NCBI GenBank assembly: GCA_028752905.1
Contig: JAQNBH010000013.1
Location: 28,516,739 to 28,580,738 of the forward strand
DNA from: Cladorhizidae sp. MBARI D1340-BT2
Lineage: Eukaryota; Porifera; Demospongiae; Poecilosclerida; Cladorhizidae
Length of the DNA stretch: 64,000 nt
Direction: 5' to 3'
Each line of letters opens with the position of its first letter. The stretch's first letter is position 1. Shown one piece after another: positions 21,765 to 32,080 of the stretch. The notes beneath the pieces are model-generated. The model was not told the origin of the DNA. It saw nothing but the letters and a program-made list of their open reading frames with translations, and did not search any database. The position numbers and the translations under genes are program-made.

Positions 21765-24700
21765 TCTTAAGAAGGTGACTTCAAGAAGGACTGCCTCTTC
21801 TTTGGCATACCTACCAAATGCTGTAGGAAGAGGAAGAAACATTTTCATGTCACACAATTTACAAAGGGAGACACTAGCTAGGCGCAAAAAACAACAATTT
21901 GTGGTTACCTCCATAGATGCTGCATACTGCATGGGTATGGACTTGATATATAACTCAAAAGATAGGTCTCTCTGAGTGCTCTCTTTTGGTAATAAAATAT
22001 TTTCTATAGGTATAACTATACCAAGTTACTGGAATTAAAGTGGGGGTACCTCAAAACCTGAGTGCCTGATTTTGAGTCTAACTCCAGTTTGTCAAGTGCT
22101 AGACAGCTGAAATTAGTACCAGTGGCTAGAGGAAGCCCTATTGCATTCAAAGAGTGGTTTCATTAGGTGCTAAAACTTCAGCACCTCAGTTGAAAATCAA
22201 TTTTAACAACCTGCCAAGAACGAGCTGTTGGTTGGTCAGATACTATGCAGGTAAGATTCTGCATGTCCGTGATCTCCATGCAGCAGACACTGTTTACCAT
22301 TAGCAATGTAGTATTAATTTCTGGACAAAAAGCAGATTCCTGCAGCAGCAGAACCTAAAGTGGGCAAAACTCGGTCTCTGCCTCATAGTGGTTGCAACAT
22401 ACCTTGAAGAAAACAAACAGGCATCAAAGATCTCATGCAACAGAAAGTTTCTGGCAGTGGGTATGGCTACACTTACATGAAGAGTAGGCTGCAAGAACAC
22501 TGTGGTATGAAGCAGGTCCTGACCGAGATCAATAATCAGCGATAAACCAAATATGGTCACCTTCATGACAGCAGCCAGTGCTGGGCTCCAGAAATTCTTC
22601 AGCAGACTAGATCCTGGAGAAGAGAAGATAAGGATTATCCAGACCACTGCAAAAATAACCAGTAAAGATATTAAAGCAATTCTTTAAAGTGCATATTTTT
22701 TGTGATGCTTCTAAAATCTCAAGAGCCAACTTTCAGTATTTACTAGAAACCTTGTGGGCACTGTTGGAAGAATTATGTGCTGAGAGGAAGTCAAAGTGGC
22801 TTTAATTTGACAGACAATGAATGCTGGCAACCATACCAAGAGTCCTGTTGGCCACCTGCAGCTTGGATTAGGTATGCAGCTCCATAATCACTTTGCATCG
22901 TGCCTCTTAATTGACTTTCTTCATCATCATTGGTTCTGCTGTTCATACCAAGGGGTGCACTAGTTTAAATGAAATGCTGCTCGATCACATGGAACAGACA
23001 TCCCAAACCTGATGACTAAGTTTGTTCAGCAAGCCAATTTCCAGGGCAAAGTAATTTCAGACAGTCCGCAGCTGATCACAAGTACACAGCTTCAAGCCAG
23101 CGAAATGAATAGCAAGCAGATAAAATCTAGAATCCAGACCTAGAAGAAGCTGTTCCACATATGAAAGGGGCACCATGTCTGCTGAAGAAGTTTGCAAGTG
23201 TGATGTAAAACAACAATCAAGCATCAGCTTGAAAGAAGAGCTGAGTCTGTGAAAATGTTCTCCAGAATCTCTCAATCTGAGTACCAGTCATGGCCATGCT
23301 AGATATCTTACACAAGTTTGTCAGGGTAGAGTGTACCGGTAATTGGTTACTGCATCTGCAGTCATTCAGGAAATGCTATCTTACCTGGCTGCCTCAGACT
23401 ACAACCTTTATAATACCAAATCTGCAATGGTGTATCTACACAAGAGATATTCAGTCTTCATACTCATGTCTTACAATTACTGTTGAACTCAATCACATAG
23501 TTTTGGTATAGGTGTTGATAACTGTTGTTACCACAATGGAACTGCTCACATCTTTTGTTTGTAATTAAGACGCACATGTTTCCTTTGGTTATTTATCTAC
23601 TTTGTAATATCTATGTATAGATTTGTATGTTGTATCCAGGATGTGTTGTATCCAGGATGGAGGGGCCCTTGAAAAGAGAGAGAGGAGAACCCCAATGTTT
23701 TGGATTGTGATATATATTGTATTGAATGAGATCTAAGAAACTATCCTCAACCCTTGTCAATTGTAACTCATCTCGGCACGATATTACACAATATTTTGAA
23801 GAGTGTTTTTATGTAGTACGTAGAAGTCATCACATGTGAGAAGATCTTTGATCTGACTTGATCACCTAACACAAATCATGGTGAGACGAATGAAGACCAG
23901 TGTGGGTCTCACAAGAGGGCATGGGATGATGGAACAACTACACCTGCTGTGGCTGCTGTCCGTACTTACCTGTGGACAAACATTGCAAGGGCTCTCAGTT
24001 GTGAACTACATTACAGCACAGCAGAGCAGAACAAGGACATGATAAGAACTAGACAACCTTGTAACTGGAAGGACACACTAGCAGTTCTCCAATACCTCCA
24101 GAGTGAAATCTGTCAGTACTGAACCAACACTGTGAAATGACTATAGCACACCATCGATGCTGACACAACAAGGCAGTTGGAGCTGCAATACTGAAATCTA
24201 TGGATGGGAAAACAGCTGCAGAGTGCACTTTCAAGGCAAAAGACAAAGTTGTCACTTTTGAAATGAAGTCAATTAAGATTAGGGATAGCGTCCACATTGA
24301 TCCACATGTACCTCTTTCAGAGACTCACTGTTGCATGGACACCAGGTGAACTTGAATCAGCTTTTAGGTACGAGTTTTGTAGTTACCCCACCAGCCCTTT
24401 TTGATTCATCTCTGCTGCCCCACGAGCCAATAAGCCAGCCTTGACTGATCAATCTGAAATCATTTTGTACCTGATTAGATATCCCAGCAGATGCCAATTA
24501 TGTCATGGATGGTGAAGCACCAGTTCAGCAACGGATTCCATGGCTCAGGAGCTACATACAAGGAAATATGCAATTATTGCACTGAAGATGTGATGAAGAA
24601 ATAAAGAGAAGCTATAGTTGTGTTCTATGCTATGGCAGCACATACACTAAAGATGGACACACAATTGTCCAAAGTACCTGTTGGCTGGCAACCTTGACAT

Positions 24701-25404
24701 TTGCTGAGCACATGCATGTCACATGAAGAAGGATTCCTTCCTGGCCAACAAGAAAAACAAGCAATGGTTGATCAACATGTTGAGCAGAGGGCTGCAGAGA
24801 AGAACTGTAAGACACACCATGCCTCAAGAGATGCTGACCTTCTGACCATGATGGAGGCTGTAAACTCTGCTACTATTACCACATCATGGTGGTTGGTGTG
24901 ATGCAGAACTTCTCAGCTGCCTCTATTGTGCAAATCTGACATCCAATGACTTATTCTTCTTTCTGCTAAAAATATCTTAAAACCCCCCTCACATCTGGAA
25001 CATCAAGGCCGTAAAGGAGCAGCTCGATTCTGATATAATATGCAACTACATTCTGTTCCTACATGCAATCCTTGGGTGCGATACAACATTTCACCTCTAT
25101 GGGAAAGGGAAAAGATTCCCTCAAGAAGTTCACAACAAGTAACTCATACTGTGAGCAGGTCAAAGTTCGGCTAATCATGATGTCGAAGCTACATGAGAAC
25201 AAACCTTAGTAATTGTCTGCAGTGGGAAACCAACTGAACCACTGGACTTGCTGCACCATCAGCAGTTTTGTCAGAAAGCGGCTTCAAACTCATCTCATGT
25301 TTAGCTTACCACCAACCTCAGTGACATCACAACATGTGTGTGCTTGCAGGTCCCAACAATGGAAGGGATATGAGGATGCACTCCTTCTAACAAAGTGGAG
25401 GTGA
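21765..25404 (+). pseudogene. Decayed copy of a large invertebrate repeat-family protein with PIN-like nuclease region
   Basis: Fragments in changing frames follow the order of a long, widely repeated protein I know from sponge, coral and other invertebrate genomes: DFKKDCLFFG (~21770), GYGYTYMKSRLQEH (~22460), SDKPNMVTFMTAASAGLQKF (~22540), a W..HL.SFRKCYL block (~23340), GLTRGHGMMEQL (~23905), TSEQNKDMIRTRQ, ILKSMDGKTAAECTFKAKD (~24200), FLANKKNKQW (~24740), and LTSNDLFFF..IWNIKAVKEQLDSDI..LHAILGCDTT (~24930-25090). The GD..LL and GCDTT motifs suggest a PIN/FEN-like nuclease fold in the intact family. Stops and shifts are frequent, and insertions lie at ~21945-22300 and ~23530-23870. It is probably mobile or mobilised, but its class is uncertain. 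Confidence 0.65.
21950..22240 (+). repeat. Dispersed repeat shared with 29835-30255
   Basis: ACTCAAAAGATAGG..CTCTCTTTTG and GGGGTACCTCAAAA followed by GAGTGCCTGA recur at 29850-29980. Here it interrupts the PIN-like pseudogene, so it inserted after that copy. Confidence 0.7.
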
Positions 25405-25592
25405 GTGCTAGGATGGGGGACAGAATCGTTTCTGCTCAGGATGCCTTAATCATGCTGCGTAATGCATTTTCTATAAACTTCTATCACTCTCAGGACTTCT
25501 CCATGTTTTCTCACTCCTGCCCTGATAGATTATGATGAGAGTCTCAAGTCAATTGTGAGTGGTATCACTAACATTAATTTCTCTTAAGGCAG
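25405..25592 (+). pseudogene. Non-LTR reverse transcriptase fragment (plus strand)
   Basis: Frames read MGDRIVSAQDALIMLRNAFS, then LRTSPCFLTPALIDYDESL and KSIVSGITNINFS, a segment just C-terminal of the polymerase core in the RT family of 8236-9022. It meets the minus-strand fragment of the same family head-on at ~25592. Confidence 0.7.
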
Positions 25593-26122
25593 CAGAAATG
25601 ATTCTGTCCCCCATGACCTTAAGGGCACTGATTTTCTCCCTGAGGATAGTTGAGACAGAATCCACACTACCCAGCGGAGAACCCAGGAGACAGGCATCAG
25701 AGGGATCAACCACATGAGCTCCTGGGAGAGAGCATAAAATGGTTCCTTTCAAAACTGCATCATGGCAAATGATCTCAGACTTGTCGTTTGTCGTTGTTCA
25801 AAATTAACCCAATCTTTTCAGTTTGTTTAATGAGCTCTAGATCATGAATTATATCTTCTGTTGAGCCCCAAGAGTGATGTCATCTATAAACATTACACAC
25901 AACTCCGATGACAGCTGAGCACAGTTATGATGGAGTGAAAGACAAAAAAGGAAAATTGCCAAGAGGATCTCCCTGCTGCATCCCTTCTGCTGATTGCAAG
26001 GACTTGTTACCCCAGAACAAGGAGAATGGTGAAGAGTATACAGAATAAACAAAAGGGTAGACCGGTGCTAAGGTATAGACAGCTTCCAACATCTTGTCTC
26101 TGTGTACAGAATTGAAAGCAGT
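25593..26122 (-). pseudogene. Non-LTR reverse transcriptase fragment (minus strand)
   Basis: Minus-strand frames read TAFNSVHRDKMLEAV, YPFVYSVYSSPFSLFWGNKS, QSAEGMQQGDPLG (RT motif B), FIDDITLG (the catalytic xxDD motif), DLELIKQTEKIGLILNN and LPGAHVVDPSDACLLGSPLG, ending at GDRIISA where the plus-strand piece begins with the same residues. Frameshifted. It abuts the hAT remnant at ~26122. Confidence 0.75.
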
Positions 26123-28187
26123 TTCGTTTCAGATGCACTGGCTCAACCAATTTCCCTGGCTTTGCTATAATAGGAAACTTGAAGGAGGAATTTGTTCTTA
26201 TTGTATTCTGTTCCCAGAGCCTCCAAACAGACAAAGAGGTGGCGGCGCAGGTACAATATCCGGATTGTTGGTGCTATCCTCCTATCAGAAGCCATATACG
26301 AAAGCACTGGGTAAGGATGGCATTCTTATGCATCATGAGCGGACTGCATCAGCATGCTACAGAAAGAGCTGATTGTTTCAAAACAAACTACTTCACTCCT
26401 GATGCCAGAGTTGACTCACATCTCACAAAAGTGAAACAAGAACAAGCAGAAGAAAACAGAGAGATTCTGCGTCACATAGTTAATCGTGTTCAGATTTTAG
26501 CTAAGCAAGGCTTACCATTCAGAGGACACAGAGGAGAAGATAAAGTTGAACTTTTCGGATGAAACCATGAACAGAGGAAACTTTATAGCCGCATAGCAAC
26601 TCTTGGCTAAAGGAAATAGCACTTTACAACAGCACCTTAATCTTGCCAGCAAAAATGCTAAATACACCAGCTGATTCACATCTATGCCAACAAAGTGAGA
26701 GAGAAATTGTGTGACCCTTTGAAAGTGAATAATCTTCCATTCACTATCATAGCAGATGAGGTCACCGACCCACATGCAAATCAGGAGATCTTTTCTGTGT
26801 GCCTTAGACTTGTCTGCACCACAAACACCTAAAATAAAGGAGTGCCTAATCAATTTTGTTAGTCTTGAAAGAGCAAATGCTCCCACTATAGCTAAAAAAA
26901 TCTTGGAATCTCTTTCACATCCATCAGTGAATTTAGACCCATCTAAAATTTGTGGCCAGGCTTACGATGGAGCTGCCGTAATGCTGGAGTCCAAGCACAG
27001 ATTAAAAAAATCTCTCCTTCAGCTATTTATACACATTGCTTCTCTCATTGTCTGAACCTTTCTATTTCTGCTTCTTGTAGACTTCAAGAAGTGAGAAATC
27101 TTATTGGTTTAACAAATGAATCATTCACAAAAGTCCTAAGCGGCAATGCTTTTTTGAGCGACAGTTAAACATGCCAGAATCATCCCTTTCTAAACTTCCT
27201 GGATTATGCAAAATACGCTGGGTAGAACGCCACATATGTTTGGACGTTTTTTATGAGCTATATGATGGCCTTGTTATTCTATTGGATGCCATACTTTCAC
27301 CAGATGATCATCCAGCTCTGCTTGAAGATGATGAGAACTGGAAGTGGGATAAAGAAACAAAAGTAAAAGCACAAGGGTTGAAATCTTCTCTTTGTTCTTT
27401 TTGGACTATAGCTGCATTCATTGTAACGAAAAATGTCCTTGATGAAGTCAAAGTTTTAGCTTGTAAGTTGCAAAAGAGAGATCAAGATATTCTTGATGCT
27501 CACAAAATGGTAGGCACTGTCATTGAGAGTATCAAGTTCACCAGAACAAACATCAGTACAATTTTCAGCAAATGGTATGAGGAGATTCTTAAACTTGCTG
27601 ACAGTGTGGGATCATCTGCTAGTATTCCTACGAAGACTAGTCTTCAAAGGAATAGGAGTAATACTCCTAGCGATAGTCCTGAAGAGTTCTACAAGAGAAC
27701 TATAGCTATTCCTCTCTTAGATTCTTTCCTTACTCAGATGAATGAAAGATTTACATCCGATAAGAGGTATATTCAAGGGCTTCTCTGTCTCATACCTTCT
27801 GATGATGCTGATTTGAACTTAGCAAGTTTGTTACATTGGGAACAAGATCTTCCTTTCCCTAAATCTCTCAGAAATGAGCTTGAAAGATGGAAACGACTTT
27901 GGCAAAACAAAGAGATCCAAGGTGGTACACTTTCTGACAATTTACATTTAGCTCTTGGTGCTTACGATAAGGACTCATATCCCAACATCCACCAGCTTCT
28001 TATAATTACATGTGCCTTACCAATTACGAGTGCTGAAGCGGAGAGGTCATTTTCCTTATTGAGAAGGCTCAAAACCTGTTTACGATCAACAATGACTGAC
28101 AACCGTTTATCCGATTTGTCAGTAATTGCTATTCACATGGAGAAGGAGTTACAACTGATGAAATCTGTCAGACATTTTGTAAGATAA
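26123..28187 (+). pseudogene. hAT transposase, ZMYM/P52rIPK-like, frameshifted
   Basis: The N-terminal part (FQMHWLNQFPWLCYN..CSYCILF, a TTF-type zinc finger), HLTKVKQEQAEENREIL and ILAKQGLPFRGHRGED occupy shifting frames to ~26560. The first catalytic Asp lies in IADEVTDPHANQEIF (~26750) and the second in GQAYDGAAVM (~26955), followed by YTHCFSHCLNLSISAS. From 27171 to 28187 a 338-codon frame stays open, holding the insertion domain and the hAT dimerisation region (TSAEAERSFSLLRRLKTCLR..NRLSDLSVIAIH). The protein would cut and paste DNA by a DDE-type reaction, but shifts and stops upstream make it dead. The intact C-terminal frame could reflect recent decay or, less likely, domestication. 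Confidence 0.85.
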
Positions 28188-28358
28188 TATCCGAGAAGAC
28201 TTTTTAATGCTTCTTTGTTTGATTAAATGTTTACAATTGTACTGTGATTGTAAAAAATTGATGTGCTAATAAGACGTTCAATTAAAGGGTATGGTTTTGT
28301 ATTTTGGGGGGAGTAGCTTACAACCCTCTCCTATCATAATAACCTAGATCCGCCCCTG
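26123..28358 (+). mobile_element. hAT transposon, 5'-truncated (copy 1)
   Basis: The right terminus is CCTAGATCCGCCCCTG (28343-28358), identical to that of the second hAT element at 52330-52345. The left terminus is missing: the sequence joins reverse-transcriptase sequence at ~26122. Length is about 2.2 kb. Confidence 0.75.
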
Positions 28359-29088
28359 TGGCATGGACAGCTGCTTCGCCCCCCCCCCCCCCGCCCCCCC
28401 CCCCACCCACACTGATTCCAAAACCCAGCTGCCTGTGAATGTCACCTTTATTTAACTATTTTTCAAACATGCCAGCTGAATGAAATGGCAGTACAGCCTT
28501 CATTGACCATGGAGTCAGCTAAAACAATTCACACCTGTAGCTCTTACCACTGTGTACCACTCTGTACCACAACCCTCTGTATCACTGTCAAGGGTCAAAC
28601 TACAATGATTTTCAGAACTTTCTCCCTGTAGGAACCCTTGGGACTTTTTATATGTCATAAAGGACACATTAAAATAGCAGAGATGGCTTTTTGTAATTTG
28701 TGAGAGGTTGACCTGTAAAATGCCTGTAGTATCATGACGTTCGGCACTATAATCATACTACAACCTTAATTACAAATACGTTGGTCTCTTTATCAAGCAC
28801 CCTTGCTTTACCACCAATCCTCGTCTCTTGTGTGCTGCATGCATGCAGTAGCAACTGTTCATACAAAAACAATGTTGAGAGGTATATATGTACTCTGTTT
28901 CAACTTCAGACTTGAGACACAATGAAATGCCTGAATATTTGAATGAGCATATTAGTTATAGAAGAGCAACAGACTAATTTTATGTCTAATAACTGAGTAA
29001 TGGGGCGCTAAATATTATAGCAAGAAATTGCAGTTGTTTTGCAGATGTTTGTCTATTTATAAAATGAATGTTTTCTACTCCTCTGTAG
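28359..29088. other. Left part of duplicated unit 1, no gene apart from the microexon that follows
   Basis: It contains a poly-C tract at ~28380-28405 and, from ~28738 to 28995, a block (CACTATAATCAT..CTCTTGTGTGCTGCATG..GAGCATATTAGTTATAGA) that recurs at 30530-30805 and 38447-38750. It leads to microexon 1. Confidence 0.6.
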
Positions 29089-29112
29089 CATCGACAACTG
29101 ATCCATGTCAAG
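29089..29112 (+). CDS. Candidate 24-nt microexon 1
   Basis: The sequence lies between CTCTGTAG and GTGAGACC and, in phase 1, encodes xSTTDPCQx. Its length is a multiple of 3, so inclusion would not shift frame. The exon and ~50 bp of upstream intron (GTCTATTTAT..TTTTCTACTCCTCTGTAG) recur at 31282 and 39739 with the splice signals and frame kept. The flanking exons of the host gene were not identified. The phase matches the upstream receptor's phase-1 introns, but its membrane exon ends in phase 0, so these would not join directly. Confidence 0.4.
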
Positions 29113-29834
29113 GTGAGACCTATTATTATGTAGCTTATTAATTGCTGTCAAGGTCATGGATTATGTCTCTAGCACTAGAGGCATTCCCTCTGTTTATTTG
29201 ACCTACTTTTTTAAAACGGCAGATAGCAAAAGATGTTAGCTTCAAAAAGACTCCCAGCATTCTTTGAATCCTTTGCTAAGGCTAGTAAACTGGCAGGCAT
29301 GAAAATACTTTCAACTCATCTTCAAATATATGTAGAATGCACTATATAGTATCAGTTTAACCCACTTTTTTTAGAATAGCAAAAACATCAAAAAAAATTA
29401 AGCTAAACTAATAATGGAAGTTCTTATCTGCCTAAATTGTATGACTGCTATTAAGACTCCCATCATGCTTGGAATCTCTCGCTAGGAAGGTCTGACTAGG
29501 GCTGATCTCAGTCCTGATATTTATACACTAAAATGTAGCCCATTTATATGCTTTCTAATGTGTGTGTTGTTTTCTCCACATATACATGTTGGAACTGTAC
29601 ATTGGAATGTGAAGTCACTCACCCCATGCTAACTAAAACCAGTGCTTCAGTCCAGCATCAAGTATTGAGTGGTCGTATAACAACTCTGGTTGATAGAACA
29701 ATACAACCACTTTAGGAAAATATATAAATGAATGGATTTTTATCCCAAACAATGAGGGACTAAATAGGAGGTGGCGGGGGGTGGGGATTTTTTGTTGTGG
29801 TTATGACTTTGGAGCTCCATAGATTCTGACTGTA

Positions 29835-30255
29835 GAAACTTGATGTATAGCTCAAAAGATAGGACTCTCCATGTGCTCTCTTTTGACACTTAAAATATTA
29901 CATAGCATAACCATGCATAACCAGCCAAAGTTACATGCAGCTAAAGTTGGGGTACCTCAAAATCCGAGTGCCTGAACTATTGCAGGTGTGGCCTTATTGG
30001 AAAGTGCTAGGCAGCTAATGTTTATATTAGCACGTGGGAGCAGTACTTAGCCTGCAGTGGCCTCATGAATATCAAGTTTCTTCCTTCACAATCCAGCTGA
30101 TATTTTCAGTAGCTACTTAGCAATTCAATAGATCCCAACTCATTTTGTAGAGTACAAACCAATTTCAGCTGCCTATCACTTTCCAATCAGGAGGCACATC
30201 TACAGCAGTTCACAAGCATGCAGTTTTTGAGGTACCCAACTTTGGCTGCATGTAA
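29835..30255. mobile_element. MITE-like repeat with inverted ends
   Basis: GTTACATGCAGCTAAAGTTG (~29930) and its inverted counterpart ending GGCTGCATGTAAC (~30255) enclose ~325 bp, both continuing into GGGGTACCTCAAAA / TTTTTGAGGTACCC. A related left half lies at 21950-22240. Confidence 0.7.
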
Positions 30256-30529
30256 CTTTGGCGTGGTTCTATATTTTCCAAGTGATCTAACAAACAGTTG
30301 TTATAGCCACTTGTTATAGCCACTCAACACTTGATGCTGGACAGCACTTCGTTTTTGTTCGGTGATTAACTTTACATCCAACCTGCATTGCCAAACCAAA
30401 TTACGTATGGAAAAGGAAAGGCACAATGATTAAAAAGCACATTGAATGGGCTACATTTTGGTATACAAATCAGGATCATAGCATGAATCTATGCAAAGAA
30501 TGATACTTTATAATAGCACAATGTGGTCA

Positions 30530-31281
30530 GATTTTTGGCACTATAATCATTTGTTATCAAACATGTATTAGTCTTTGCTGATGTTTCGTAGAGCCTCTGC
30601 CAGCACTCTTGTCAACCCTTGTCTCTTGTGTGCAACATTAGTAAACCAATCAGCCATGTGACGTACGAAAACAGAACCATTTGAAAGATAGAGAGAATAC
30701 CTGTTTCAATGTTTGCAATGGCTGAATAACTGAAGCATGGTAGTGGTGACAATGAGCATGTCATTTATAGAGCAAACCACTATTTTGTGTCTAATAGTTG
30801 AGAGATGATGTATTGTTATTGATAGTCATCAAGTGAAGTAAGACACTGTATGATCTAGAAATCCCTTTTTGCCTCAGGCGAACGTATTCTCATGACATGG
30901 AGCAATAAACAGCCTCCATATACATGTGCAGAACTGCAACATCATAATTCTGCTCAAGCACTTAATTGCAATGCTAACAGTGCAGTATATAACAATGAAA
31001 AGATGAAAATGGAGTGAGAAAGAACAAAAGTGTGCTGTAGAAACTGGTGAACTGAGAAGAGCTAGGCTATAAAAACTTTTTTTGCCTCAGGCGTGCGTGC
31101 GTATGTATATACCACATGGAGCAATAAACTTTAGCTTCCACCTGTACATTGCCACTCGGCTTCGCTCGACACCCACTGTCCTAGTTTAGTAGTGAGTGTT
31201 ATAGCTCTGTAGAAGACATTGCAGGTGTTTTGTAGTGATGTCTGTCTACTCAATTTATGCTTATTTTCTACTCCTTTGTAG
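30530..31281. repeat. Duplicated unit 2, upstream block
   Basis: Matches unit 1 (28738 onward) and unit 3 (38447 onward): GGCACTATAATCATTT, CTTGTCTCTTGTGTGC, GCTGAATAACTGAAGCATGG (shared with unit 3), TAGAGCAAACCACTATTTTG. It also holds an internal tandem pair with TTTTTGCCTCAGGCG and CATGGAGCAATAAAC (near 30873 and 31080). Confidence 0.75.
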
Positions 31282-31305
31282 CATCAACAACTGCTCCATC
31301 CCAAG
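31282..31305 (+). CDS. Candidate 24-nt microexon 2
   Basis: CTTTGTAG precedes and GTGAGGCC follows. In phase 1 it encodes xSTTAPSQx. It is a copy of microexon 1 with substitutions that keep the frame open, the Thr-Thr core and both splice signals. A fold-back repeat sits just downstream (31319-31487), apparently inserted into the duplicated intron. Confidence 0.4.
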
Positions 31306-31318
31306 GTGAGGCCTATTA

Positions 31319-31487
31319 TTATGTAATTACAATGACCTTCTCAATAATATTCACTCTCTCGATGTTTCGACTACATGCTCTAGCCTTCATCAAAGAAGAC
31401 TAGAGCATCTGGTCGAAACGTCGAGAGAAAGTTGATTATATTGAGAAAGTCATTGTAATTTTGTTGTGTCAACTGAGAGTTTATTGA
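31319..31487. repeat. Hammerhead-like fold-back repeat, flanked by duplicated target
   Basis: The arms AATTACAATGACCTTCTCAA and TTGAGAAAGTCATTGTAATT enclose inverted copies of CTCTCGATGTTTCGAC / GTCGAAACGTCGAGAG. TGAGG(CC/TT)(T/C)ATTATTATGT occurs on both sides. Comparison with unit 3, which lacks the insert, supports insertion with target duplication. Confidence 0.7.
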
Positions 31488-32080
31488 GGTTCATTATTAT
31501 GTGGCCTGACATGGTCATGTGATCTGTATTTGTATGCATTATATATCTATCAGGGAGTGCACTAGCCGAGGGTGTAGGTTTCATTTGAACTTTGGCGCGA
31601 CAGTTTTTTTCACTCCCTCACCTAATCCTGCAATTTCATGCCAGCATCCATTCCCCTTCCCCTGTGAAATATGTCTGCTTGCAAGACTACAGTCCTCCCC
31701 CCCCCCACCCTCCCCCCTTTATTGCCACCTCCCAGTCTGTTGTCTACACCAGTTAATGCAGTAATCAGTTAAGCCACCCAGTGCTGTGAAACTATAGTAA
31801 TGGTCATGTCTGCATGTGGGTCTGTGCGTCTTTGTGTTTGTCAATGTTGGAGGCTCCATGGTAAAAATCCTGCATTACATGCATCTAGCCAAAACATCAT
31901 GTAACAAATTTCAAGCTGGTTTAACAGATGGACAATCCCTGATATCTAGATTCCTCTTGGCACACTTGCTGACCTGGAGAAAACTGTCATGTGATCTCAA
32001 AGCTGGTGGGGGATCCAAACCTTTGAGTAATCGGTCAATGAAAATGCCCTGTCACACCCTGCCCCTTCGCTTCCCCCGTA
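31488..32080. other. Intron-like sequence of duplicated unit 2
   Basis: GTGATCTGTATTTGTATGCA and CAGGGAGTG match unit 3 at ~39795-39840. A C-rich tract lies near 31696-31718. No gene was recognised. Confidence 0.5.
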
